Shown: positions 1-8,900 of the stretch, piece by piece
Position numbering within the stretch: position 1 is the first letter of the stretch
How the letters are laid out: each line of letters opens with the position of its first letter
Source of the DNA: Bacteroidales bacterium GP1
GTDB taxonomy: Bacteria; Bacteroidota; Bacteroidia; Bacteroidales; Muribaculaceae
Direction: 5' to 3'
Length of the DNA stretch: 10,350 nucleotides
Assembly (NCBI GenBank): GCA_001701105.1
Contig: DAAI01000064.1
Location: forward strand, 1-10,350
Made by a program: the position numbers and the translations under genes
The notes under the pieces: model-generated
The model's input: only the letters and a program-made list of their open reading frames with translations
Told to the model about the DNA's origin: nothing
The model's database searches: none

Positions 1-274
1 TTCTGCATCAAGTGCAGCGCGACATTCGGAAGAGGGCGTGACTCTCCCATATGTGCTTCATGCGGAAGCCAATGCTATTACTAAAGTGGCCCGTAGCAAT
101 AATTCCAGCGAAGGGAGCACACTTTATGTTACTGCCAGCCCATGCATGGAATGTTCCAAATTGATAATTCAGGCGGGAATTAAGAGGGTTGTTTTCTCGG
201 ATCTTTACCGGATCACGGATGGTATTGACTTATTAAAGGCGGCCGGCGTGGAAGTGGAACACATCCCCGATTGA
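1..274 (+). CDS. dCMP/cytidine deaminase-family protein (5'-truncated by the window edge)
   Basis: This is the C-terminal part of a zinc-dependent nucleotide deaminase, most likely the dCMP deaminase type (ComEB-like), which turns dCMP into dUMP to feed dTMP synthesis in the cytoplasm. The frame is open from base 2 with no stop, so the gene starts upstream; the GTG at 38 is simply an internal Val codon. Zinc and catalytic residues are visible: the HAE motif (His codon at 59-61, Glu codon at 65-67) and the PCxxC motif (Cys codons at 143-145 and 152-154). The text around them (VLHAEANAI, NSSEGSTLYVT, LIIQAGIKRVV) is typical of the family. About 90 codons are present of an expected 140-160. It ends with TGA, 39 bases before the protease gene on the same strand, which suggests co-transcription. 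dCMP rather than another cytidine-like substrate is inferred from overall resemblance. Confidence 0.88.
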   Translation, partial: SASSAARHSEEGVTLPYVLHAEANAITKVARSNNSSEGSTLYVTASPCMECSKLIIQAGIKRVVFSDLYRITDGIDLLKAAGVEVEHIPD

Positions 275-313
275 CATATCAGAATATTAATCCCGGAAAC
301 GGCTAAAAGATAA

Positions 314-1924
314 ATGAAGAAGAATTTAGGATATGTCCTGTTGCCGCTCTTTCTTGCGGTCGGAATCATATTGGGTATCTTTGTAGGTCAATATGTGGCC
401 GATACGCGATTATCCACGGAAGAACAAAAATTGCGTACTGTGCTCAGTTTGATAAAGGACCAATATGTTGATCCCATTGATATTGACAGCCTGTTGGAAA
501 AGACGATACCCGACTTACTGGTGTCGCTTGATCCTCATTCGGCCTACATCTCCTCAAGCGATATTACTATGGCCAATGATGAACTGGAAGGTTCTTTCGG
601 AGGTGTTGGGGTATCTTTCCAGCTTCTGAACGATACAGTAACAGTAGTGGATGTGATATCTGGCGGACCGGCTGAAGAGGTCGGAGTACTTCCCGGCGAC
701 ATGATTCTTAAGGCTAACGGCAAAAAGTTGACTGGCGAAGGAGTATCAAATGAGGATGTATTCAAAAATCTTCGTGGCAAAGAAGGTACAAAAGTCACTG
801 TAGAGATCAAAAGGCATTCTTCAAATGCTCCTTTGGAATTTGAAATTGTAAGAGGCAAGATTCCGACTAATAGCATCGATGCCAAATATATGATAAATGA
901 AGATGTGGGTTATATAAAGGTTGGCAAGTTTGCACGCACCACATATTCAGAGTTCTTTCAAGCCCTGATGGAATTGAAACTGAAAGGCGCAGAGAAATAT
1001 GTAATCGATCTGCGTAACAATACTGGAGGATTCATGGATCAAGCTATCTATATGGTCAATGAATTTATGCCGGAAGGGCGTATGATTGTCTATACTAAAG
1101 GGCGGAAAGCTGATAATGAGACAATGGCCATGAGCGATGGCACCGGTCAATTCCAAAATGTGCCTATTACCGTGCTGACTAATGAATTTTCAGCATCGGC
1201 ATCCGAAATTTTTGCCGGAGCAATTCAGGATAACGACCGCGGATTGGTGATAGGGCGCCGATCTTTCGGGAAAGGATTGGTACAAAATCAGATTGCATTG
1301 CCCGATAGTTCCGCTATCCGATTGACTGTAGCTCGATATTACACCCCTTCAGGAAGAAGCATACAGAAAATCTACAAACGTGGGAAAGATGGTCAATATG
1401 AACTCGACATAGCCGATCGCTATACTCATGGTGAGTTCTATTCTCAGGATAGCATTAAGTTGGATAAATCTAAGGAATTTTCTACTGTAAATGGCCGCAA
1501 GGTATATGGCGGAGGGGGAGTAATGCCAGATATATTCGTACCGGAGGATACAACCGGATATACAAATTATTATCTGGATGCTGTAAATAAGGGCCTGATC
1601 AATAACTTTGCACGGGAAATGGCCGACAAATACCGGCCTATGATGGAGAAGGATAAGACTATTGAGAATATGGAACGGGTATTACCCCGCGACAATATGC
1701 TCCTGACCCTTTTCGTGAACTATGCCGCTCAACATGGCCTTCCCGCGCGATGGTATTATATAAATCAATCCCGCGATCTATTGATTACTCAGCTTAAGGG
1801 AGTGCTGGCACGAAATCTTGTTGACTATGAATCACTGATTAAAGTGCTGAATACCCGCGATAAAACACTTGACCGGGCATTACAGGCATTGGAAAATGGA
1901 GAGAGTCCAGTGAACATCAAGTAA
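314..1924 (+). CDS. S41-family C-terminal processing peptidase (CtpA/Prc-like), membrane-anchored, PDZ domain
   Basis: This is a serine protease of 536 residues of the tail-specific/C-terminal processing type, which trims or degrades envelope proteins by recognising their C-termini. Residues 1-28 hold two lysines and a long hydrophobic stretch, so it is exported and probably stays anchored in the inner membrane facing the periplasm. A PDZ domain covers roughly residues 92-180 (GSFGGVGVSF, then GGPAEEVGVLPGDMIL), followed by the S41 core at about 195-410. The catalytic Ser is read as S295 in SASASEIFAGAIQDN and the Lys as K320 in RRSFGKGLVQ. Their 25-residue spacing matches the known Ser-Lys dyad of Prc. 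The region after about residue 411 is a helical C-terminal extension that I cannot assign. The start is the ATG directly before the signal anchor; upstream is A-rich without a clear ribosome site. It sits between a deaminase and a folate gene, a context that does not reveal its substrate. Confidence 0.95.
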   Translation: MKKNLGYVLLPLFLAVGIILGIFVGQYVADTRLSTEEQKLRTVLSLIKDQYVDPIDIDSLLEKTIPDLLVSLDPHSAYISSSDITMANDELEGSFGGVGVSFQLLNDTVTVVDVISGGPAEEVGVLPGDMILKANGKKLTGEGVSNEDVFKNLRGKEGTKVTVEIKRHSSNAPLEFEIVRGKIPTNSIDAKYMINEDVGYIKVGKFARTTYSEFFQALMELKLKGAEKYVIDLRNNTGGFMDQAIYMVNEFMPEGRMIVYTKGRKADNETMAMSDGTGQFQNVPITVLTNEFSASASEIFAGAIQDNDRGLVIGRRSFGKGLVQNQIALPDSSAIRLTVARYYTPSGRSIQKIYKRGKDGQYELDIADRYTHGEFYSQDSIKLDKSKEFSTVNGRKVYGGGGVMPDIFVPEDTTGYTNYYLDAVNKGLINNFAREMADKYRPMMEKDKTIENMERVLPRDNMLLTLFVNYAAQHGLPARWYYINQSRDLLITQLKGVLARNLVDYESLIKVLNTRDKTLDRALQALENGESPVNIK

Positions 1925-1940
1925 GTGCGGATAGTTTAAA

Positions 1941-1966
1941 TATAAAGGGGAAACTGATCCTTTATA
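1941..1966 (+). other. 8-bp RNA hairpin between the protease and cyclo-ligase genes
   Basis: TATAAAGG (1941-1948) pairs perfectly with CCTTTATA (1959-1966) around a 10-base loop. It lies in the 64-base gap between two same-strand genes. No T-run follows, so it is not a standard terminator. It could be an mRNA processing or stability element, or chance in AT-rich DNA. Confidence 0.35.
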
Positions 1967-1988
1967 AATTACATAGAATAAAAGAGAC

Positions 1989-2537
1989 ATGGAAAAGAGT
2001 GATATAAGAAGAAAAATAAAGGCGATGCGATCAATGCTTCTCGATATTGAAAAAGAGCAAGCGGCAGCGGAGGTATTTGCCAATCTTGAAAAATGCGCGG
2101 CATTTGTGGTGGCCTCCAACATTCTGATGTATCATTCTCTTCCGGATGAACTGCCGACACGCGCATTCCTCAAAAAATGGAGCGGACGTAAAAGATTTTT
2201 CCTACCACGTGTAAACGGAGTGAATCTCGATATCCTTCCTTATGATGAAAGCAGGCTTGAACTTGGAGCCTTCCATATAGAGGAGCCGACAGGCACCAAT
2301 ACCGTTGATGCTTCCGAAATGGAGCTGATAGTTGTTCCGGCAGTGGCCTATGATCGGAAGGGAACCCGTCTGGGTCGAGGAAAGGGATTTTATGATCGTC
2401 TTTTGGCCTCCACGAAAGCAACGAAAGTTGGAATAGCCTATGAATTTCAGGTACTCGATGAGATTCCGGCCGAAACTCATGATGTCCCCATGGATATGGT
2501 GATAAGTCAGCGGACTGTTCTTAGATTCAAAAAATAA
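1989..2537 (+). CDS. 5-formyltetrahydrofolate cyclo-ligase (methenyltetrahydrofolate synthetase)
   Basis: This cytoplasmic enzyme of one-carbon metabolism uses ATP to convert 5-formyltetrahydrofolate into 5,10-methenyltetrahydrofolate, returning a stored or inhibitory folate to the active pool. The protein has 182 residues, a normal length for the family. The signature nucleotide-binding region is clear at residues 116-139: VPAVAYDRKGTRLGRGKG followed by FYDR. The family's late HDVPMD motif is at 164-169, and the basic N-terminus (IRRKIK) fits the usual start. The gene follows the S41 protease by 64 bases and probably shares its transcript. A strong intrinsic terminator begins 24 bases after the stop, so it is the last gene of the unit. 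The start is the only ATG that gives the full N-terminal helix; there is no clear Shine-Dalgarno sequence. The gene is called fau, ygfA or fthC in different organisms, so I leave the symbol blank. Confidence 0.95.
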   Translation: MEKSDIRRKIKAMRSMLLDIEKEQAAAEVFANLEKCAAFVVASNILMYHSLPDELPTRAFLKKWSGRKRFFLPRVNGVNLDILPYDESRLELGAFHIEEPTGTNTVDASEMELIVVPAVAYDRKGTRLGRGKGFYDRLLASTKATKVGIAYEFQVLDEIPAETHDVPMDMVISQRTVLRFKK

Positions 2538-2561
2538 TAAGGATACTCTCAACAAATGTTG

Positions 2562-2590
2562 AAAAAGGTGGGAGGAGTCCCGCCTTTTTT
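2562..2590 (+). terminator. Rho-independent terminator after the cyclo-ligase gene
   Basis: The stem GGTGGG (2567-2572) pairs with CCCGCC (2579-2584), with one T-G wobble, around a six-base loop. A run of five A precedes it and six T follow it (2585-2590). It closes the deaminase-protease-cyclo-ligase unit and separates it from the M16 gene promoter. The A-run gives a U-tract on the other strand too, but no minus-strand gene ends here. Confidence 0.9.
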
Positions 2591-2610
2591 GCTTTTTTAA
2601 GATTTGGGGA

Positions 2611-2641
2611 ATTGTTATTGAGAAAAAAATCATTAATTTTG
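2611..2641 (+). promoter_or_regulatory. Bacteroidota-type sigma(ABfr) promoter for the M16 peptidase gene
   Basis: TAATTTTG at 2634-2641 matches the Bacteroidota -7 consensus TAnnTTTG exactly. ATTG at 2611-2614 provides the -33 element (consensus TTTG, three of four) at a 19-base spacing. The predicted transcript starts near 2648, leaving a leader of about 77 bases before the chosen ATG at 2725. Confidence 0.7.
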
Positions 2642-2724
2642 CAATACGCAACATGGTAGGAAGAGTGATGAAGAGCAATTCCAAATGAAAAATGAAAAGA
2701 ATAACTAACCCAAATATAATAACA

Positions 2725-5526
2725 ATGAAAAAGTTATTGACAGGACTTATTTTAGTCTCGGCCTGCATGATGGCAGGCGCCCAGACTCCATTGCCGCTGT
2801 TCAAGGACGTAAGGCATGGAGTGCTTCCCAATGGACTGAACTATTACCTCCTCCATAACGAGGAGCCAAAGGAGCGTGTCAACTTCTACATCGCTCAAAA
2901 AGTAGGTTCGACTCTGGAAACTCCTGATCAGCTCGGACTTGCTCATTTCCTCGAGCATATGGCCTTCAACGGAACAAAGAACTATCCCGGTAAGAATATG
3001 CTCAACTACCTTCTGTCAAAGGGAATACGTTTCGGGGCCGACATTAACGCTTATACCGGATTTGATGAGACTGTTTACAGAATAAATAATGTCCCTTCAA
3101 CGGACAAGGCATTGATGGATAGCGTCCTCCTCGTTCTCTCCGACTGGAGTGGAGATATTCTTCTTGAAGAAGATGAAATAAATGCAGAAAGAGGTGTGAT
3201 TCAGGAAGAATGGCGCTCAAGAAACGACGCAAACACCCGAATGTTCACCGCACTCCTTCCGATGCTTTATCAGGAGTATCAGTATCAACAGATGCCTATT
3301 GGAAAGATGGAAGTGGTAATGAACTTCCCACCGGAAGCCATTCGAGCATACTATAAAAAATGGTATCGTCCTGATCTTCAAGGCATAATTATCGTTGGTG
3401 ATATAGATGTCGATGCTATGGAGCAGAAGGTGAAAGATTTATTCTCAAAAATCCCGATGCCTGAAAATCCCGCAAAGCGTGAATATCCTTCAGTCAGCGA
3501 CAACCAGAAGCCTATCTTCGCATACTTCGATGATAATGAGATGCCTTATACGCTGGTGAATGTATCATTCAAGAGCGATAAGATTCCGATGGAAATGGCC
3601 AATACCGCAGAAGCATATATTCAGGAGAATGTGATTGAGGCAGTGGTGGAAAAGATGATCAACAATCGTCTTGATGAATATGCAAAGAATCCTGAATGCG
3701 GTTATTCACAGGCAGGTGTCGGATTCGGCGACTATTGGATATCAAAGACGAAGTCCACTTTCGATGTGCAGATCATAGCCAAGAATTCAGTAATGGCCGC
3801 ATATAAGGATGCAATGGCAATTGTAGCCCGCGCATGTAAAACCGGCTTCATGCAAACGGAAGTGGAACGCGCTCGCGATGAAATAATCGCTAATTATGAA
3901 AAGCTCTACAATGAGCGCAATTCTACCAATAGTAATACGCTTGCACAAAAACTAATCCGTACTTTCATCGACAATAAGCCATATCTCGGTCAAGAGGCAG
4001 AATTCCAGATGATGAAACAGATGCTGCCCATGATTCCGGTGGAAGCATTCAATGAATTTGTGGGCTCACTGTTGACTCCCGAAAATGAAGTGATCGTCGT
4101 TTCGCGTCCTCGTCGTGAGGGTATGGAATTGATTACCGAAGAAATTATGACCGGCACGCTTAGCGAAATTCTCAATGCCCAGTATGAAGCCTATGTGGAT
4201 GAAGTGCTTCCTGAGTCGCTTATTGAGAAAATGCCCGCTCCCGGTACTATCTCTTCAACGAAAGAAAGCGTATTCGGCACAACTGAGATGATCCTTTCCA
4301 ATGGTGTAAAGGTGGTGGTAAAGCCTACTGATTTCAAGGCAGACGAAATATTGATGACTGCGTTCCGTCGCGGCGGCCGTCAGTCATACGATGTAAAAGA
4401 TGCTACAAATGTAAATGTAAGTGATGACGTATATTCCATAAGCAAACTTGGAAACTATTCGCGCACCACAATCTACAAATATCTGGCAGGAAAGAAAGTG
4501 AAGCTCTCCTACAATATCGGCAACACTGTGAACTCATTGAAAGGTAACAGCACTGTCAAGGATCTTGAAAAACTGATGGAATTAGTATATATGTCGTTTA
4601 CCGACATTCAACCGGATCAGGAGGCTTTCAAGGCTCAGCTGGATGCGTATATTGGAATCCTGAAAGAGCAGGAGAAGAGTCCTAATTTCATTTTCTCAAG
4701 CCGCTTGTCAAAGGCCCGTGCGTGTGGCAATCCTCTATATAATCAGATGCCATCGGTAGAAATGCTTGAGAATGTAAACTACCCGGCTTCTCTGGAAATC
4801 GTTAAGAATTCCATGAAGAATGCTGCCGATTATACATTCATATTCACCGGTAATGTCACTGCTGAGTCTCTCAAACCCCTTCTTGAGAAATATATCGCAT
4901 CTCTGCCTTCAACTGGCAAAGCCATTGTTCCTCCGGTTGTAACGCCTATCCCCAGCATCACGGGTATTGTGGATGATAAGTTTGAGATTCCGATGGAAAC
5001 CCCGTCGACTCAGGTTTACACTACCTTTGATGACAACAACCTTAAATATTCTATCGAGAATTCAGTAAAGGTAGAAGCTATCGGTGATATTCTTGACATC
5101 ATCTATACCGAGACACTGCGCGAAGAAGAAGGTGGTACGTACAGCCCTCAGGCATTCGCCAACTTTAATCCTTGGACTAATTATTGGTCGATCAACTATT
5201 GGTTCCAAACCAATAGCGATATTCAGGAAAAACTGATCAAACGCGCAAACGATGAATTTACAAGTCTTCTGAACGATGGTACGGATGCAGTAAAATTCAA
5301 TAAGGTTAAGGAAGCTATGGTTAAGCAATATGAAATCAATATCCGCACTAACAAATACTGGGATCAGAATCTCCAGAATTATGAGCTGGGTATCGATGAA
5401 ATAACTAATCATAAGGCTGCTATCGATGATATGACCCTTGAAGGTCTCAATGGATTCATGAAGAATCTCTATAACGGTAAGAATCGCCTTAATTTCGTAA
5501 TGACAGGCGTTCCAATCACAAAGTAA
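2725..5526 (+). CDS. Exported M16-family zinc metallopeptidase (PqqL-like)
   Basis: This is a pitrilysin/insulinase-family zinc peptidase of 933 residues, close to the size of E. coli PqqL. It probably degrades peptides or unfolded proteins in the periplasm. The inverted zinc motif HFLEH is at residues 74-78, and the third ligand E155 (in NAERGVIQEEW) follows after exactly 76 residues, the family spacing HxxEHx76E. The second half lacks a zinc motif, as expected, but keeps the substrate-binding pair R799 and Y806 in LREEEGGTYSP, seven apart as in insulysin. I chose ATG 2725, not the in-frame ATG at 2692, because it begins a normal signal peptide (MKKLLTGLILVSACMMAGAQ). Cleavage after AGA fits signal peptidase I; VSAC also resembles a lipobox, so a lipoprotein is possible. 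It has its own promoter and terminator, so it is probably transcribed alone. The substrate cannot be told from the sequence. Confidence 0.93.
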   Translation: MKKLLTGLILVSACMMAGAQTPLPLFKDVRHGVLPNGLNYYLLHNEEPKERVNFYIAQKVGSTLETPDQLGLAHFLEHMAFNGTKNYPGKNMLNYLLSKGIRFGADINAYTGFDETVYRINNVPSTDKALMDSVLLVLSDWSGDILLEEDEINAERGVIQEEWRSRNDANTRMFTALLPMLYQEYQYQQMPIGKMEVVMNFPPEAIRAYYKKWYRPDLQGIIIVGDIDVDAMEQKVKDLFSKIPMPENPAKREYPSVSDNQKPIFAYFDDNEMPYTLVNVSFKSDKIPMEMANTAEAYIQENVIEAVVEKMINNRLDEYAKNPECGYSQAGVGFGDYWISKTKSTFDVQIIAKNSVMAAYKDAMAIVARACKTGFMQTEVERARDEIIANYEKLYNERNSTNSNTLAQKLIRTFIDNKPYLGQEAEFQMMKQMLPMIPVEAFNEFVGSLLTPENEVIVVSRPRREGMELITEEIMTGTLSEILNAQYEAYVDEVLPESLIEKMPAPGTISSTKESVFGTTEMILSNGVKVVVKPTDFKADEILMTAFRRGGRQSYDVKDATNVNVSDDVYSISKLGNYSRTTIYKYLAGKKVKLSYNIGNTVNSLKGNSTVKDLEKLMELVYMSFTDIQPDQEAFKAQLDAYIGILKEQEKSPNFIFSSRLSKARACGNPLYNQMPSVEMLENVNYPASLEIVKNSMKNAADYTFIFTGNVTAESLKPLLEKYIASLPSTGKAIVPPVVTPIPSITGIVDDKFEIPMETPSTQVYTTFDDNNLKYSIENSVKVEAIGDILDIIYTETLREEEGGTYSPQAFANFNPWTNYWSINYWFQTNSDIQEKLIKRANDEFTSLLNDGTDAVKFNKVKEAMVKQYEINIRTNKYWDQNLQNYELGIDEITNHKAAIDDMTLEGLNGFMKNLYNGKNRLNFVMTGVPITK

Positions 5527-5544
5527 ATAACTTCTGATCGTGAA

Positions 5545-5572
5545 AAGCCCCCGGCAAGAATGTCGGGGGCTT
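5545..5572. terminator. Shared bidirectional terminator between the convergent M16 and trxA genes
   Basis: A 12-bp stem (AAGCCCCCGGCA with TGTCGGGGGCTT, one G-U pair) closes on the four-base loop AGAA. It lies 18 bases past the M16 stop and 20 bases past the trxA stop. On the minus strand the stem is followed by TTTT and then CA, a usable though short U-tract. On the plus strand only TT follows, so termination of the M16 transcript relies mainly on the stem's strength. Confidence 0.85.
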
Positions 5573-5592
5573 GATGTCTTCGGAATGGTGCA

Positions 5593-5910
5593 TTAGCCAA
5601 GAAGGGGGAGGAGTTTTGCTTCAAGATCGGCAAGTTTTACCAATCCCACGCTTCTCTCTTTGAGTTCGCCATCCTTAAAGAAGAGAACAGTCGGAATATT
5701 GCGCACACGATATTCCGCAACTATATCAGACTCTTCATCGATATTGAGCTTTCCTATCTCAGCCTTGTCTCCATATTTTTCCGCGAGTTCTTCAACGATA
5801 GGACCTAATTTAATGCATGGTCCGCACCATGTGGCCCAGAAATCGATTACTACGACTTTGCCCGATTCAATAGCTTCGCGGGCACTCTTGTCGTCAAATT
5901 TTTTTGCCAT
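5593..5910 (-). CDS. trxA: Thioredoxin
   Basis: This is a 105-residue cytoplasmic thioredoxin, which reduces disulfides in proteins such as ribonucleotide reductase and is recharged by thioredoxin reductase. The active site WCGPC is at residues 28-32, the buried acid D23 precedes it in VIDFWATW, and the cis-proline P73 sits in RNIPTVLFF. The length is normal and there is no signal peptide, which separates it from the many exported thioredoxin-like proteins of this phylum. It starts 11 bases after the dnaE stop on the same strand, so it is most likely expressed from the dnaE transcript, and it ends at the shared terminator. Pairing with dnaE makes a link to DNA precursor supply plausible, but that is inference. 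Confidence 0.96.
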   Translation of the reverse strand: MAKKFDDKSAREAIESGKVVVIDFWATWCGPCIKLGPIVEELAEKYGDKAEIGKLNIDEESDIVAEYRVRNIPTVLFFKDGELKERSVGLVKLADLEAKLLPLLG

Positions 5911-5921
5911 AACAATTGGTA

Positions 5922-8900
5922 TTATTGGTTACTGTTGTTCATTTCCATTCGGAATTTAATTCCATAGTTTTCAAGTAATTCCATCAAAGGCATATCAATG
6001 GAATATTTTTTCCGCGAACGCAGCTTTACGGATTGGCGACTCTGCATATCGATAAGTTCTATCATAAGATCGCCATGTCGGCCGGTGTCCGGTAGTGTCT
6101 TGAGGTTATCAAAAAAGTCGTTGTCTTTATATTCAAGATTCATGAAGAGTGTGATTCCTCGAATTAAATTTCCTTTCATCTGCTCAAGCGAGACGATCTT
6201 GTCGAATACCATATCCAATCTTTCTGGATTGTATCGGCTCGGTTGATTAATAATTGAAAGATAAATGGCATCACCCTCATGGAATTTATTGAAATATTGC
6301 TGATGATTGCGTCCGAAAAGACGTAATTCAGCCTTACTGTCGAAATCCTCAATTTCAATGATAGAGAAGTCGGACCCTTTCCTTGAAACCTTTGTAGTGA
6401 CTTTTGTAACAAGGCCTCCGAGGGTTATATGTCCGGGCATGGACTCTTTCTCTTTAAATGTGTCGCATGTAGTATTGCAACCATATTTCAGCTCCATTGC
6501 ATAAGGATCGAGAGGATGAGCTGATAGATACATAGTCACCAGTTCTTTCTCTTTTTCCAGTAATGCCATGCGGGTCCATGGCTGGAAATCGGGGAACGGA
6601 GGCTTATTGGTCTCGATTGTCTCTATATCCCCAAATAGACTGAGCTGTAATGAATTTTTATCATTCTGAACACTCTGGCCGTATTTCACCAATAAGTCAG
6701 AATAAGTGGAATCAAACATCGGATGCACAAACATTTCGCGCTTATATCCAAAGCTGTCAAATGCCCCGGCCATGGCCAGATTCTCAATTGTCCCACGATT
6801 GCAGGCGGATAAATTTACTCGTTCTACGAAATCGTAAATATCTTTGAAAGTCCCATTGGCATTACGCTCGTCGATTATCGCTTTCACAGCGTTTACTCCC
6901 ACTCCCTTTATAGCGCCAAGTCCAAACCTTATTGACCCGGCTTGATTCACACCGAATTTCTCCAGTGATTCGTTGATGTCAGGTCCAAGTACATGAAGCC
7001 CCATCCGCCGGCATTCATCCATTACCTTGCGTAGCTTATCGGATGCCGTGAGATTCCGGCTCAATACTCCGGCCATATATTCAGCCGGATAATGGGCCTT
7101 AAGATACGCTGTCTGATATGCTACCCATGTGTAGCAGGTGGCATGACTCTTATTAAAGGCATAAGATGCGAATTTTTCCCAATCCTCCCAAATCTTATTG
7201 AGTGCCGATTCGGCATGACCATTACCAATGCCTTGCTCCATGAACTTCTTCTTCAGCTTCTGCATCTTATCGATTTGCTTCTTGCCCATGGCTTTACGGA
7301 GCATATCGGATTCGCCACGGGTGAAATTTGCAAGTAATCTTGACAGCAGCATCACTTGCTCTTGATATACGGTCACTCCATATGTCTCCTTCAGATATTT
7401 TTCCATTATGGGGATGTCATAGACTATCTTCTCCTCGCCATGCTTGCGGCGGATAAAAGTTGGAATATAGTCCATGGGGCCGGGACGATAGAGTGCATTC
7501 ATAGCTATGAGATCCTCAAATTTTGTGGGCTGAAGGCTGCGAAGCGAATTTTGCATACCGACGGATTCAAACTGGAATGTGGAGGTAGTGTTTCCCTTAC
7601 AATACAGTTTGAATGTTTCGGCATCGTCAAGCGGAATATTGTCAATGTCAAGATCCACGCCGTGACGCTGTTTGATATTATATAGGGCTTCCTTTATTAT
7701 AGATAAAGTTTTAAGTCCGAGGAAGTCCATCTTGATCAGGCCTGTATCCTCTATTATAGAACCTTCATATTGAGTGGATACCACTTTCGATCCATCCGCA
7801 TCAGTACCCATGGATACGGGTACCCAATCCGTAATATCATCACGGCTTATTATCACTCCGCAAGCATGGATGCCTGTGTTCCGGACATTGCCTTCGAGTT
7901 GCTGGGCATATTTCATAGTCTCGCGGATTTTCTCATCAGGGTTTTGAGTCTCCGCTGCGAATTCCTTACTGTATTTCAATAGATTTTTGAAATTCACTTT
8001 CGGACTTTTTCCATCTACATCTGGAAGACGATCCACCACAAGGCGTGCAAGTCGGTTGGCCTCAGGTAACGGAACTTCGAGCACCTTTGCAACATCCTTA
8101 ATGGCCATTTTTGTAGCCATTGTGCCGAAAGTGATGATGTGTGCCACTTTATCCTCACCGTATTTATTCGTGACATATTTCAGCACTTCATATCGACCGT
8201 CGTCATCGAAATCGACATCGATATCCGGCAATGAAATACGGTCAGGATTAAGAAAACGCTCGAACAGCAGATCATATTTAATCGGGTCAATTTGGGTGAT
8301 GCCGAGGCAATATGCTGCGGCAGAACCTGCTGCTGAACCACGTCCCGGGCCTACGCTTACACCAAGTTGTTTTCGGGCCGTATTGATAAAATCCTGCACT
8401 ATTAGGAAGTAACCGGGAAATCCCATCGTCTTCATAATATGAAGCTCAAACTTTAAGCGTTCCCTCACATCCTCCGGAATTGGATCTCCATAACGTTCTT
8501 TCGCTCCTTCAAAAGTAAGTTTTTCCAGATAATCAGCTTCAAATTTTATCCTGTAGAGCTTGTCATATCCTCCAAGATTACTTATCTTTTTCCTTGCATC
8601 CTCGTCGGAGAGAACTACATTCCCGTTTTCATCCCTTGTAAATTCGTTAAAAAGATCATTTTCACTAAGACGGGCCCTATATTCTTCTTCTGTGCCAAAT
8701 TCCTTTGGAATGTCGAAGAATGGCATAATGGGTGCATGATTGATGCTGTAGAACTCAATTTTATCAAGAACTTCCTGAGTATTGTCGAGAGCTTCCGGAA
8801 TATCTGCAAATATCTCCGACATTTCTTCAGGACTTTTAAGCCATTCCTGCTTGGTATAATGAAGGCGAGGCTCAGAGTATGATTTCTGCATGGAGACACA

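Noticed and set aside
1..84. A zinc-ribbon-like peptide with two CxxC pairs in frame 1 (starts FCIKCSATFGRG, later CASC).
   Set aside because: It overlaps, in another frame, the well supported deaminase, whose HAE and PCxxC motifs are in frame 2. It stops at 82-84 with no visible start, so the pattern is most likely coincidence.
2692..2724. In-frame upstream ATG that would lengthen the M16 peptidase by 11 residues.
   Set aside because: The extension (MKRITNPNIIT) would put polar residues in front of a complete signal peptide that begins at the ATG at 2725.
2202..2831. Minus-strand open frame of 209 codons with a hydrophobic middle.
   Set aside because: It runs across the end of the cyclo-ligase gene, its terminator, the M16 promoter and the M16 start. 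The hydrophobic part is only the complement of AT-rich noncoding DNA.
7987..8412. Plus-strand open frame of 141 codons opposite dnaE.
   Set aside because: It is antisense to the catalytic core of dnaE, is rich in Ser and Arg as expected for a shadow frame, and shows no recognisable domain.
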